DNA of 49,806 bases, taken from Pseudomonadota bacterium. GTDB taxonomy: Bacteria > Pseudomonadota > Gammaproteobacteria > Xanthomonadales > Xanthomonadaceae. Shown in pieces: positions 16,856 to 27,903 of the stretch. The DNA lies in NCBI GenBank assembly GCA_029560515.1, contig JAKQKT010000041.1:1-49806 (forward strand). Reading direction: 5' to 3'. Within the stretch, counting starts at the first letter, position 1. Every line of letters starts with the position of its first letter. The translations under genes and the position numbers were made by a program. The notes below the pieces were generated by a model. That model saw only the letters and a program-made list of their open reading frames with translations, had not been told where the DNA came from and ran no database searches.

Positions 16856-17857
16856 TTACACCACGCGGGCACGAAGCAAATCGTGAATGTTCAGAGCGCC
16901 GACCACATGTTTTTCATCATCGACCACGACAAGCGCGTTGATTTTGTATTGCTCCATCAAATGCGCCGCTTCGACAGCCAAGGCATCGGCAGAAATGGTT
17001 TTGGGCGAATGTGCCATCAATTGCTTGACCGGCGTATTGCGCAGGTCGAGTTGCGCGTCATCAAGTGCCCTGCGCAAGTCGCCGTCGGTGAAAACACCGA
17101 GCAAACGATCTTCGGCATCGACAATCGCAGTCATGCCGAGACGCTTGCGACTCATTTCGACCAGGGCTTCGCTGGCGGTGGCGTTGATGCCGACACGCGG
17201 CACTTCACTACCGGCATGCATGATGTCGCTGATATGCAGCAATAGACGCCGGCCTAGCGCACCGGCCGGATGCGACCGGGCGAAATCGTCGGCGGTAAAG
17301 CCGCGGGCTTCGAGCAGGCTGACAGCAAGCGCATCGCCCATCACCAGAGCGGCAGTCGTACTCGAAGTTGGGGCCAGACCCAGAGGGCAGGCTTCCTCGG
17401 GCACGCTGACATCCAGATGCACATCGGCGGCATTCGCAAGACTCGAACCAGGCTTGCCGGTGAGACTGATTAGCACATTACCCTGACGCTTCAGTACCGG
17501 CAGGATCATCAGCAATTCTTCGGTTTCGCCAGAATTGGACAAGGCCAACACCACATCGGCATCGGTAATCATGCCCAGATCGCCATGGCTGGCTTCGCCG
17601 GGATGCACGAAAAAGGCGGGGGTGCCGGTTGAAGCCAAGGTCGCGGCAATCTTGGTAGCGATATGGCCGGACTTGCCCATGCCGGTGCAAATTACCCGGC
17701 CCTGGCATTGCAGCAACAGCCGGCAAGCCTGGGCAAATTCCGCGCCGATCCGGCTCTGAACCGCGTGTAGCGCCTGAATTTCAACCGAAAGTACGCGCTG
17801 GCCACATTGGATCAGCGAGGCATCGGTCAGGGCGTCGTTCTTCAGATTAGCGTTCAT
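16856..17857 (-). CDS. kdsD: D-arabinose 5-phosphate isomerase
   Basis: 333 residues from ATG 17857. The SIS domain (about 30-180) contains ICTGMGKSGHIATKIAATLASTG and LALSNSGETEELL. Two CBS domains follow (about 205-330), with GVFTDGDLRRAL and ALNIHDLLRA. It makes arabinose-5-phosphate from ribulose-5-phosphate, the first committed step to KDO. ATG 17857 gives the family-normal length and leaves 80 bases for a divergent promoter; ATG 17905 has a G-rich ribosome-binding site and cannot be excluded. It heads the long lpt-rpoN-hpf unit. Confidence 0.94.
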   Translation of the reverse strand: MNANLKNDALTDASLIQCGQRVLSVEIQALHAVQSRIGAEFAQACRLLLQCQGRVICTGMGKSGHIATKIAATLASTGTPAFFVHPGEASHGDLGMITDADVVLALSNSGETEELLMILPVLKRQGNVLISLTGKPGSSLANAADVHLDVSVPEEACPLGLAPTSSTTAALVMGDALAVSLLEARGFTADDFARSHPAGALGRRLLLHISDIMHAGSEVPRVGINATASEALVEMSRKRLGMTAIVDAEDRLLGVFTDGDLRRALDDAQLDLRNTPVKQLMAHSPKTISADALAVEAAHLMEQYKINALVVVDDEKHVVGALNIHDLLRARVV

Positions 17858-17937
17858 CAATACGGGGTTGGCGGTATCATGTGCGTCTATTGTAATCCAA
17901 TGCATTGTTTTTAACCCCCCACAATCATAAGCCGCCC

Positions 17938-18177
17938 ATGAACGCCCAACAGATCCAAGACCTAATCCTTGCCGGCATGCCCGGCGCCGAAGCCCGGGTA
18001 ATGGGCGAAGACGGCGTGCACTTCGAAGCCGTCGTCATCTCCGAGGCATTCCAGGGCAAATTGCCTCTGGCCAGACATCGCATGGTCTATGCGACGCTGG
18101 GCACCTTGATGGGCGGTGAAATCCACGCCCTGGCATTACGCACGCTGACTCCGCAAGAAGCACAGGCTTCTCACTAA
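17938..18177 (+). CDS. ibaG: BolA-family protein IbaG
   Basis: 79 residues with the class II KH-like BolA fold: MNAQQIQDLILAGMPGAEA, then VHFEAVVISEAFQGKLPLARHRMVY. BolA/IbaG proteins pair with monothiol glutaredoxins in iron-sulfur trafficking and stress response. The invariant His of the RHR motif is present (ARHRMVY). Lies 24 bases before murA, the common arrangement. It diverges from kdsD. Confidence 0.92.
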   Translation: MNAQQIQDLILAGMPGAEARVMGEDGVHFEAVVISEAFQGKLPLARHRMVYATLGTLMGGEIHALALRTLTPQEAQASH

Positions 18178-19461
<1,284 letters not shown>

Positions 19462-19506
19462 ATCTGGTACTGCAGACAGAACCCGCGGGTACGAAACGGA
19501 TCAAGG

Positions 19507-19535
19507 AAAAGGCAGCGGAAGCTGCCTTTTCTTTT
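19507..19535. terminator. Bidirectional terminator between murA and the autotransporter
   Basis: AAAAGGCAGC / GCTGCCTTTT stem (10 base pairs) with a GGAA loop. T residues follow on the + strand and A residues precede it, so it can serve both convergent genes. Confidence 0.9.
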
Positions 19536-19548
19536 CAGTGCCGATTTC

Positions 19549-22500
19549 TCAGAACTCCATTCTTAATCCGAGCGACAGGTTTTCCTGATCCAGTCTATCG
19601 CGCCCCAGCATTTTTTCGTAATAGATAAACCCGGAGCGTCCACGCGACAGAATCATCGATAATCCCAGTCCGATTCTGAAGTAGCTCTTGTCCTCGGGAT
19701 CACCTGTTACCGAAATCGGCGTACCGGTCGGATCATAAATAAACGATGCCTGGATCGATTGCGGATCGTCCTTGAATTCGCGTTCCCATTCCAGCTGCAT
19801 ATGCGGCATCAACACACCCCAGTCGGTGCTATGACTGTAGGCAAATTTGCTGCCGATGATGGTTGCCAGCGAGGTCAGGCTGCGGCTCTCGATATGCAGA
19901 CCAAGGCCGGAACCATTTCCTCCGAGCAGTAATTCGTCGTAGGCATCGAAATCCAGTTTCGTGTACGTAATCCGGCTATACGGCCCGATCGCCCAGCCAC
20001 CTTTCTGGAAATCGCGACCGAAGGTGAATGCCGCTGACAACATGCTGCCGTCCGTATCGGCGTTTGCAATCTGATCCACCGTGGTGAAGCCGCCTCCGAA
20101 CAGGGGCAGGGTGTAACTGATATGCCTTTGCAAATCGAAGGTGTTTTTTCCGTAGGTCAGCACGCCGTCTGCGTACCAGTCATTCTGCTGGTAGAACGTG
20201 CTGTAGGCAGACATGCTCCAACCCCTGGTATCGACACTGCCGTCACTGCCCGGCAATGTGGTGCCTTGACGGGTAAAGCCGAGTGCTGCGCCGACAATCA
20301 GGCGGTCACTCATGCGGTAATCGACACCCGCACTCAGGCCATTGATATCGTAATCAAACGCCGGATTGATCGAACCCGCCTCGGCCTCGCCGCGGCCGAT
20401 CGAGCCGGTGGCAAAGAAACCCCAGCGTTCGAAGTCGGCGGAGTTGTTCGCTGTTCCCGCTGCATTGGATTCTCCGGTGAGCGCATTCAGCAAACCCGCA
20501 ATCGGCACACTGCCGCCCGGGCTATTCAAGGCGAGACCGCCGAAGCTAGTACCACCGGTGCCACTGCGTAATGCCGCGATGCGCGATTTCAGATTCTGGA
20601 ACTGCGATTGCGCTGCAAGCATGGAAGCACTGGCTTGCGCCAATGCAACATCGGAGAACAATTCGTCCAGCGCATTGATTGTGTCCTGCGGATCAATACC
20701 GGCCGAACCGAGAATACTCTGGCATTGCTGCAGCAAATCACTTTGCTGTGCATTGAGCGAGGTACTGCCGGCCAGTGCCGGGCAGAGCGTGTCGATGGCG
20801 TTGGCCACTTCGGTTTGCAATGGGTTAAGTCCGGTCAGATTCGAGATCGCGAGATTCAAATTGAATACCACCGGTGCACTGGCATAGGCCGGTGCGGTGG
20901 CACTGACTTGCACGGTGCCAAGACCGCCGAGTTGAATGGTGTTGCTCGCCTGGCCGGCAGCATTGGTGATACTGCTTGCACTCGCCAGGGTTCCGCCGGT
21001 GGTCGTCCAGTTGATCGTCGCACCGGCTATGACGGCACCGCCGCTATCTCGTAGCTCGACGGTTAATGGCGATGAGGTGACAGCGGGATCGAGTACCTGA
21101 TTATTTCCGGAAACAATGGTCAGGCCACTGGCAACCGCAGCCGTCAAACCGGTTGCTGTGAAGCTGGTGGTCGAGCCGCCGACCACTGTTGCACTCACGG
21201 TATTGATGCCGGCCGCCGGTCCCAGGGTTAGCACGGTTGATGCCTGGCCTGCACCGTTGGTAACGGCATTGATCACGGATATTGATCCGCCGCCGCCCGT
21301 CACCGCGAAAGTAATTGGAACGCCGCTCAGTGCCAGAGGTTTTCGCGTGCCGGAACCGGTTGCCGAGTACACGCCCGCTGGCGGCGAAATTTGTACGGTC
21401 AACGCGACCGGCAAGGCGGTCGATACCGGCCCGGCCTGACCATTACCGCTGGCGGCGGCGAGGTTGACCATCACGGCATTTGCAGTGAAGTCGATTGTGA
21501 GTGTTCCGCCAAAGGCAGTGGCGCGAATCAATGCCGCACCCGTGCTGGCACCGAAGGTGAAGGTATTGCTTGCTTGCCCGCCGGCATCGCTGTTGCTCGA
21601 TGCGCTACCCAGAATGGCAGGACCGGAAATCACCGACCAGTTGACGGTTTGACCCGCGATGGCATTCCCGAAACCGTCGCGCAACACGACGACGAATGGC
21701 GAGTTTGCCGTCGAGCCGATCACGCCGGATTGGCCATCGCCTGACACTATTGTCAGCGTGCTGTTCGGCGTTGGACTTCCGGTCAGCGAGAATGTCACGG
21801 TGGCGGTGGGCTCGTCGGCACGGGTTGCCGTGATACTGATGGGGCCGACCGTCGCGCCAGCTGTCAGGGTGATGTTCGCGTCACCGGCGGCATCGGTGAT
21901 GCTGGTGCCTGAAGACAGCACAGCACTACCGGAGGCGAGTACCCAATTAATCGTGATACCCGAATCTGCCACGCCGTTATTGGTGGCATTTACCAACAAC
22001 GGCGATGCAAACGCGGTATTGATAAAGGCGGACTGGCCGTTTCCGGAAATGCGCGCGAGTGCGAGTGCCGGAGCGACCGTATTGATGTTCAGTGTGAAGC
22101 TGGCCGTAATGCTCGCATCATCGGCACGCGCTGCGGTTATCACGACAGGTCCGAGCGTGGTGCCGGCATTGACGTCGATAGTGGCGTTCCCGGCGCTATC
22201 GGTAACGCTGCTGGCTGCCGACAAGGTGGCATCGCCGCTGGTGACGGTCCAGTTGATGGTCAGGCCATTGGCTGGAATTCCGCTGTTCTGTGCAAGTACA
22301 ACCAGCGGGTTCGTGAATGCGGTACTCGGTGCTGCGGTTTGATTATTTCCCGAAGCGATGTTCAATGTTGGCGTCGCGGCGACAATATTATGGTTGGTGA
22401 TCACGGTCAGGCCGAATCCCGCTGCGCTGGCCTGGATTTGTATCGGACCCGGCGTGCTGCCGAAATCGAAATTGACCTGGCTGTAGCCGCTACCGTTGGT

Positions 22501-25500
22501 AATCGTGGTGCCGGCGGCAAGCACGGCATCACCACTCAACACAGTCCAGTCGATGTTCACGTCCGGCAAGCCAATGCCGCCACCGTTGGTGAGCTGTACT
22601 TCGATCGGTGCGCCAGCGGGAGTATTCGGCGGCCCGCTTTGATTGTCGCCGCCGGTAACCAGTAATTGCGGAGCGAATGTCGAATCCAGGTCGAATACCA
22701 CGCTATTGCCGGTGTCGTTTCTCGTCGCGGTAATCTGGATGGGGCCAGCGTTGCCGGTCGCAGTCACCGTGATCTGTGCAAGACCGGAAAGATTGGTCAA
22801 ATTACTCGTACTCGATAGTGAGGCATCGCCCGAAGTAATACTCCAGTCGATCGTCACATCGCTCGCCGGTACACTGCTGTCCTCAGCGAGTACTTCGAGA
22901 GGAAGAGCGAAGCTGGTGCCGAGCGGAGTGGTCTGGTTGTTACCGGAATTAATCGTGAGCGTCTGGGCGGCAGAAATCACGTGCATGATAAATGTCACCG
23001 GCGCAATCGGGCAGGCGGGATCCGGACTGGCCGGGCAGCTGCCATCCACCGTGACGGTGAAATCACCGGTGACAGCGCTGGTGAAGGTATTGCTGCTGTC
23101 ACCGACACTATCCACCGGCGCATTGCTGCTGCCCAGTGTTCCGCCAGTCGTGCTCCACAGGGTCTCGAGTGAAGTATCGGCAACGCCGTTGACTACATAA
23201 TTGACGTCAAGATTGGCGACATCGCCCACATTGATGGTGATCTCGTTTGGACTGACCGTCGTCAGTTCGTAAACATTGCCGGTGGCGGTCAAGTTGAACG
23301 TGACGGGGGAATACACATCCTGGCGGTTGGCTTCGACGCTGATTGTCCCTGCGACGTTTCCTGCATCGAGGGTCATTGTCGCGATGCCGCTGGCATCGGT
23401 GATCGAAGGTGTTGTCGATGTGAGCGTGCCCGAACCGCCGGAAATGGTCCAGTCAATCGCAATGCCGGGCACCGGAACACCATCATTCAATGCTTGTACC
23501 GTGAGCGGACTCGAATACGGTGTTGCCAATGGTGTGCTTTGGCTGTCGCCAGTATCGATAACCAGTGTCTTGTCGATGACGGTGATCGTGAAAATTTCAT
23601 CCGGTGGCGGACATGTCGTTCCAGTTCCCTTCGTATTCCCCTGCATGCCTGCAAGAGGCGCTGGTCCCGGCGGGCAATCCGCCGAAGCGGTGACGGTATA
23701 AACACCTGGAGCATTCGGCGGGAAATAAATGGTTTCGGCATTGCCTGAGGCATCAACCGGTACGCTGGTCGCGGTGAGGAAACCAGAAGCCGCAGACCAC
23801 GCGATATTCAAGCCGACCGCCGGGCTGCCATTGATCGTGTAATTAGCCGACAGATAAAGGCCATAACCCACCGGCAGATCGTAATTATTCGAACCATTTG
23901 CCGCCAGTGTGTATGTCGTTGTGCCGACATTGAGATTGAAACTTACCGTAGCCGAGGGTTCGTCCTGGCGCGTGGCAGTAATCGTCGTGAGCCCGTTGCT
24001 CGGCCCGGCGGTAACATCGACGCTGGCGAAACCGCTGCCATCGGTGATGGAGGTTCCGCTGGACAAAATCGAATCGCCAACGGTTACAACCCAATCAATC
24101 GCAATGCCGCTGACAGGCGCACCGTTGTCGTTTGCCAGCACGACCAGCGGCAATGCAAACGGCGCATTGGTCGCTGCACTCTGATTGTTGCCGGAGTCTA
24201 CATACAGGGTTCTCGAGGCGCTGGCGGTACTAACCAGAAATTCCACCGAGTTACCCGGACAGTCCGGATCGGCGGTTGCAGGGCAACTGCCTTGCACGCG
24301 AACGCGGTAGTCGCCGGCAACAGTCGGCGTAAAGGTATTGACGCTGTCTGCGCTCCCGGTCACGGTTGCCGTAGTGCTGCCCAATGTTCCACCGCCCGGG
24401 CCACTGACAATGCTCCATTGAGTGACCAGGCTCGTAGCGGCAGCCCCGTTGAATGTGTAATCAACGCTTAGATTGCTTGGAACGCCAAGCGTGCCGGCGA
24501 CATTCAGCGAAGAATTCGGAGTGATGCGGTATGCATTCGCGCTTGAGGTCAAATTAAAACTGACGCTCTCGAAGGCTTGGCCGGTGCCGCCGACCGATGG
24601 CCATTTTGCAGTTGCAATGGCATTGCCGGCGCCGGTAAACGTAAGCGTGTTTGAACTATTGCCGGCCCCGTCCGTGCTTGTCGTGGCATTGCTTAAAGTG
24701 GCGGGGCCAGTAACCGACCACGCAATCGTTTGCGGGTTGGCAAACCCGCCCGATAATAATTGCACGGCGAGCGGTGCCGAGATTTGCGATACCGGTAATG
24801 CCTGGCTATTGCCCGAAACAATTCGCAGCGAGTTGCTGTTGATCGTGTAGGTAATGGTCGGGTCACCGGCGCTGCAGCCGCTGCCGGCAAGATTCCAGCA
24901 GGCAGTGATCAGATAGCTGCCGCCTTGGCTGGTCGTGACGGTGACGTTGCTGCGACCTGCTGCATCAATCGCGGTATTTGCGCTGCTGAAACTGGTTTGT
25001 CCGGGAATGTTGCTGGTCCAGTAAATTTGTCCGGAGTTATTCGCGATGCCGGCAAAATTCGAAAATGTCGTGAGATTGAAACTGCCTGAACTGCTTCCGG
25101 AAACTGTCGCCGGTGATGCGCGGTTTAATTGCGGGGCAACCGCATTCACATTGAACAGAACGAAGGTTGATGCGGCGTCGCTGCGTTCTGCGCGTATCAC
25201 AATCGGCCCAACGGTTGCGCCGACCGTAACTGTATTGCTGGCCAGTCCGACGGAGTTGCTGACTGTGCTTGGCGAGCCCAATGTTGCGGACCCCGAAACA
25301 ACCGTCCATGTGATGTTGACGCCGGGCGTTCCCACGCCTGCGTTCTGTGCTTGAACCACCAGTGGCGCCACCAAGGCGAGCCCGGGTCCTGCCGATTGCG
25401 AATTGCCGCTGATATTGACTAATGAAGGGGCATTGATCTGGATGCGAAAATTCTGCGTGGGAGGTGCGCAAACATCGGAAGATAGATTGCCGGGGCAGGT

Positions 25501-26274
25501 ACCGGTAGCAGTAACGAAGTAGGTGCCCGAGGCAGTCGCCTGAAAGTTTGTGCTGACGAGTCCGTCATCGCTGCTGACTGGCGTGTTGCTACTCGATAGC
25601 GTGGCGGCAGGTGTCACTGTCCAGTTGACGCTTTGGCCGGTAAAACCGGTTCCACCGTAGAGGTAGACGGCGCTCAGTGGAATGTTCGTATTGACCGCAC
25701 CGGCGATGTTGGTGGATGTCTGCGCGGTGAGCGATGCAAATTTTATCTTGGGATCAGACTGGAGGTTAGTAGTTCCGGTCACCAGCGGTGCGGCAATGGC
25801 GGCACCGAAAATAATTTTTTCTGCGCCGACGGGAACGGGGGCATTCGCTTCCAGTTCAAATCCGGCCTTGGCGGGGTTTTCGCAGAAGGTCTTGCTATCG
25901 GATTGACCGCAGACTTCGGCCTGGAATTTATATTGGCCGGGTGTGTGCACCACAATGCGAAGTTGTCCGATTCCCTTGGCATTTGTCTTGCCCTTGCCGG
26001 GGAACAAGCTTGCATTGGCCGGACCTTCGGTCTGCGTCCATCTCAGCCTTGCCTCGGCGGCGGGAATTTTTTCCCTGGAAACGAAGACGTTGATTTCGGT
26101 CGAGTCATCGACCTTTACCGATTTGCTTTCGGTGGAAAGCCTTACTTCCAGTGGATTTTCATCAGCCTGGGCCTGATTCGCAACCAGACTCGACAAGACT
26201 AGCCAGCAGGCGAGTAGTGTCGTTTTGGCGAGGTCAATACGGATCGAGTTGACGATGACTGAATGATCGAACAT
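19549..26274 (-). CDS. Giant autotransporter with tandem Ig-like repeats and C-terminal beta-barrel
   Basis: 2241 residues. A long signal peptide ends at AQA-DE (cleavage after about residue 37). Residues 41 to about 1808 form roughly 17 diverged Ig-like (Big-1/invasin-type) domains of 95-115 residues. A helical linker (about 1809-1945, rich in Gln/Ala) leads to a C-terminal autotransporter barrel (about 1947-2241) that starts WGFFATGSIGRGE and ends in LRMEF with the C-terminal Phe expected for outer-membrane insertion. Type Va secretion and a surface adhesin role are inferred from this layout. ATG 26274 is chosen over upstream ATGs because AGGGGAT sits 7-9 bases before it. I see no protease motif in the passenger, so it may stay attached to the surface. 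Confidence 0.88.
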   Translation of the reverse strand: MFDHSVIVNSIRIDLAKTTLLACWLVLSSLVANQAQADENPLEVRLSTESKSVKVDDSTEINVFVSREKIPAAEARLRWTQTEGPANASLFPGKGKTNAKGIGQLRIVVHTPGQYKFQAEVCGQSDSKTFCENPAKAGFELEANAPVPVGAEKIIFGAAIAAPLVTGTTNLQSDPKIKFASLTAQTSTNIAGAVNTNIPLSAVYLYGGTGFTGQSVNWTVTPAATLSSSNTPVSSDDGLVSTNFQATASGTYFVTATGTCPGNLSSDVCAPPTQNFRIQINAPSLVNISGNSQSAGPGLALVAPLVVQAQNAGVGTPGVNITWTVVSGSATLGSPSTVSNSVGLASNTVTVGATVGPIVIRAERSDAASTFVLFNVNAVAPQLNRASPATVSGSSSGSFNLTTFSNFAGIANNSGQIYWTSNIPGQTSFSSANTAIDAAGRSNVTVTTSQGGSYLITACWNLAGSGCSAGDPTITYTINSNSLRIVSGNSQALPVSQISAPLAVQLLSGGFANPQTIAWSVTGPATLSNATTSTDGAGNSSNTLTFTGAGNAIATAKWPSVGGTGQAFESVSFNLTSSANAYRITPNSSLNVAGTLGVPSNLSVDYTFNGAAATSLVTQWSIVSGPGGGTLGSTTATVTGSADSVNTFTPTVAGDYRVRVQGSCPATADPDCPGNSVEFLVSTASASRTLYVDSGNNQSAATNAPFALPLVVLANDNGAPVSGIAIDWVVTVGDSILSSGTSITDGSGFASVDVTAGPSNGLTTITATRQDEPSATVSFNLNVGTTTYTLAANGSNNYDLPVGYGLYLSANYTINGSPAVGLNIAWSAASGFLTATSVPVDASGNAETIYFPPNAPGVYTVTASADCPPGPAPLAGMQGNTKGTGTTCPPPDEIFTITVIDKTLVIDTGDSQSTPLATPYSSPLTVQALNDGVPVPGIAIDWTISGGSGTLTSTTPSITDASGIATMTLDAGNVAGTISVEANRQDVYSPVTFNLTATGNVYELTTVSPNEITINVGDVANLDVNYVVNGVADTSLETLWSTTGGTLGSSNAPVDSVGDSSNTFTSAVTGDFTVTVDGSCPASPDPACPIAPVTFIMHVISAAQTLTINSGNNQTTPLGTSFALPLEVLAEDSSVPASDVTIDWSITSGDASLSSTSNLTNLSGLAQITVTATGNAGPIQITATRNDTGNSVVFDLDSTFAPQLLVTGGDNQSGPPNTPAGAPIEVQLTNGGGIGLPDVNIDWTVLSGDAVLAAGTTITNGSGYSQVNFDFGSTPGPIQIQASAAGFGLTVITNHNIVAATPTLNIASGNNQTAAPSTAFTNPLVVLAQNSGIPANGLTINWTVTSGDATLSAASSVTDSAGNATIDVNAGTTLGPVVITAARADDASITASFTLNINTVAPALALARISGNGQSAFINTAFASPLLVNATNNGVADSGITINWVLASGSAVLSSGTSITDAAGDANITLTAGATVGPISITATRADEPTATVTFSLTGSPTPNSTLTIVSGDGQSGVIGSTANSPFVVVLRDGFGNAIAGQTVNWSVISGPAILGSASSNSDAGGQASNTFTFGASTGAALIRATAFGGTLTIDFTANAVMVNLAAASGNGQAGPVSTALPVALTVQISPPAGVYSATGSGTRKPLALSGVPITFAVTGGGGSISVINAVTNGAGQASTVLTLGPAAGINTVSATVVGGSTTSFTATGLTAAVASGLTIVSGNNQVLDPAVTSSPLTVELRDSGGAVIAGATINWTTTGGTLASASSITNAAGQASNTIQLGGLGTVQVSATAPAYASAPVVFNLNLAISNLTGLNPLQTEVANAIDTLCPALAGSTSLNAQQSDLLQQCQSILGSAGIDPQDTINALDELFSDVALAQASASMLAAQSQFQNLKSRIAALRSGTGGTSFGGLALNSPGGSVPIAGLLNALTGESNAAGTANNSADFERWGFFATGSIGRGEAEAGSINPAFDYDINGLSAGVDYRMSDRLIVGAALGFTRQGTTLPGSDGSVDTRGWSMSAYSTFYQQNDWYADGVLTYGKNTFDLQRHISYTLPLFGGGFTTVDQIANADTDGSMLSAAFTFGRDFQKGGWAIGPYSRITYTKLDFDAYDELLLGGNGSGLGLHIESRSLTSLATIIGSKFAYSHSTDWGVLMPHMQLEWEREFKDDPQSIQASFIYDPTGTPISVTGDPEDKSYFRIGLGLSMILSRGRSGFIYYEKMLGRDRLDQENLSLGLRMEF
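20850..26140 (-). repeat. Array of about 17 diverged Ig-like domain repeats inside the autotransporter gene
   Basis: Protein-level repeats. One type begins with SGNNQS-like words, then PLVV, then a core of IDWTV followed by SITDxxG and GPIxITATR. The other type ends with a Cys pair (CPATADPDCPG, CPASPDPACPI, CPGNLSSDVCAPP, CWNLAGSGCS). In the N-terminal half the two types tend to alternate; in the C-terminal half only the Cys-free type occurs. At DNA level copies are too diverged to be recent duplications. Confidence 0.8.
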
Positions 26275-26433
26275 ATGCGCTATCCCCTGTGCGATATTCA
26301 TTCCGAATATCAATAGCATTAACGGTATTGCCCGGTTAATGAGGACATGCTCTCCCTTTTTTCAGGGAATTGCCAGCGCGGAAAAGGCTATGCTTTTCAA
26401 AAGTTGTTACAGGATGTTTCGTTCACGAATGTG

Positions 26434-26478
26434 TAAACAAAAGCGCCATCGGCTATTCAATAGTGATGGCTTGTTTTT
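26434..26478 (-). terminator. Probable terminator downstream of the DUF3108 gene
   Basis: On the - strand AAACAAGCCATC pairs imperfectly with GATGGCGCTTTTGTTT across an 14-base loop, followed by T-rich sequence. It lies directly after the DUF3108 stop. The right arm has inserted bases, so this is tentative. Confidence 0.4.
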
Positions 26479-26485
26479 GCAGTAA

Positions 26486-27223
26486 TCAGCGAAGGCCGGT
26501 AATCCGCATTTCAATCACGTCGCCATTGCCTTCTTTCTGCTGTATGCGCAACGGAACAAATTGCCGGTCCGGTGCAAGCCAGAGCGTCGTGGTCTTGCCA
26601 TTCGGATTTTCACGAATGCGTTGCACTTTCACGCTGTTCAATACGCCAAGCGCAGTATCCAGTTTTTCGTTGCCGACCAGGCGATATAGCTGGTTATTCA
26701 TTTCATCGCGATCTGCGACCGGATAACTCAGGTCGCCGCGCTTGCCCTGCAATAAATCCTGCATGATGGCCACGGTAATGGCATGGCGATCCAGTACCCC
26801 CGCTTGGTATTTGAGGGTGTAGCTGTCTTCCTTGTCCTGGCTGAGGATGGTCCTGTTCTGAGCATTCACGGAAATACTGCGCTGCTTGTTTTTCCAGCCG
26901 GCCTTCTGGCTGAAGTTGTAGTCGATGGTTTCGGGTTTTCCGTCATTCCAGCGAATCAGGGACCGTTCGTTGAGCTCGACACCTGCGATTGCCGCAATTC
27001 CGGTGCCCAGCGTGTGGGTGGACAACTCCCAGCGGCCGTTCCCGGCATCGGCATATTTGATCGTGGCGGTACCCAGATCTTTTCCGTTGCGAAACACCAC
27101 GTAGTTGGCAGTGAATGCTTTCGCGCGAACAGCAGAATTTGCCGTTTTTTCCTGAGGTACTGAAACAATCGCCTCGGCGAAACCCGGAAGCAATAATGCA
27201 AAAACGAGAACAATGTTTTTCAT
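26486..27223 (-). CDS. DUF3108 domain-containing exported protein
   Basis: 245 residues. A signal peptide (MKNIVLVFALLLPGFAEA) is followed by a beta-rich domain with the family word order FTANYVVFRNGKDLG, GNGRWELSTHTLGTGIAA and ERSLIRWNDGKPET. LWLAPDRQFVPLRIQQKE near the end is typical of DUF3108. Function is unknown; members are predicted periplasmic. The ATG overlaps the purN stop by 4 bases, and this purN-DUF3108 pairing is recurrent in this order, though no biochemical link is known. Confidence 0.88.
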   Translation of the reverse strand: MKNIVLVFALLLPGFAEAIVSVPQEKTANSAVRAKAFTANYVVFRNGKDLGTATIKYADAGNGRWELSTHTLGTGIAAIAGVELNERSLIRWNDGKPETIDYNFSQKAGWKNKQRSISVNAQNRTILSQDKEDSYTLKYQAGVLDRHAITVAIMQDLLQGKRGDLSYPVADRDEMNNQLYRLVGNEKLDTALGVLNSVKVQRIRENPNGKTTTLWLAPDRQFVPLRIQQKEGNGDVIEMRITGLR

Positions 27224-27897
27224 GATTTGTCCTGCAGGCCGTTGAGGCTATCGAGTTGCAAGGGTTTTTCAGGTGGCGCTTGTAAAAGTATGCGCCCCTT
27301 TTCCAGCGCCACGATGGTTTCAACCAATAGGGCATGTTCCCTGGCAAGTACGCGCTGTTCAAGCATTTCATCGGTATCATCCGGCTGTACTTCCACACAA
27401 ACCTGCGACAGCACCGGGCCTGCATCGAGTTCCGGAATCACGCAATGTACGCTGGCTCCATGCCATGTTTCTCCCGCTTCCAAGGCGCGGGCATGGGTAT
27501 GCAGACCCGGAAATTTAGGGAGTAATGAAGGATGGATATTGATCATGCGTGCTTGCACTTTTTCTACCGAAGGGGCGGATATGAGGCGCAAATATCCGGC
27601 ACAAACGATGAGATCAGGCTGAACAGCCTCAATCAGGCTGAATAGGTGTTCATCGTAGGCTTCACGCGAGCTGAACTTGGCAGGTTTTATCGCTGCGAAA
27701 TCAATATGTTGTTGCTTGGCAAAGGCAATCGCACCAGACTGCGGCTTGTCGGAAAACACTCCCACGATTTTCGAGTGTAAATATCCGTTTTTGCAGGCGG
27801 AATAAATGGCCTGCAAATTGCTTCCACGCCCTGAGGCGAGTATGGCAATGCGGAACGATCGTCGATTCGAATGTGGATCCGGGGGCTGGCTAGTCAT
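27220..27897 (-). CDS. purN: Phosphoribosylglycinamide formyltransferase
   Basis: 225 residues. Transfers a formyl group from 10-formyl-THF to GAR in step 3 of purine synthesis. GRGSN (23-27) binds the phosphate, and the catalytic triad equivalents are Asn120 and His122 in INIHPSLLPKFPG and Asp158 in ELDAGP; GASVH precedes it. It begins 6 bases after the YjdF-like gene and overlaps the DUF3108 gene by 4 bases. About 14 residues longer at the N-terminus than E. coli PurN. Confidence 0.96.
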   Translation of the reverse strand: MTSQPPDPHSNRRSFRIAILASGRGSNLQAIYSACKNGYLHSKIVGVFSDKPQSGAIAFAKQQHIDFAAIKPAKFSSREAYDEHLFSLIEAVQPDLIVCAGYLRLISAPSVEKVQARMINIHPSLLPKFPGLHTHARALEAGETWHGASVHCVIPELDAGPVLSQVCVEVQPDDTDEMLEQRVLAREHALLVETIVALEKGRILLQAPPEKPLQLDSLNGLQDKS

Positions 27898-27903
27898 CGA
27901 TTT

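Noticed and set aside
15799-16941. A 380-codon open frame on the + strand across lptC and kdsC
   Set aside because: It crosses two well-supported - strand genes and shows no family signature.
21659-22342. Val/Ala-rich open frames on the + strand within the autotransporter gene
   Set aside because: Repeat-driven composition of the real gene produces them on the other strand; no start signals.
19549-26274. The repeat array considered as a CRISPR or satellite array
   Set aside because: It is one continuous frame with diverged protein repeats of about 100 residues and no identical short DNA repeats.
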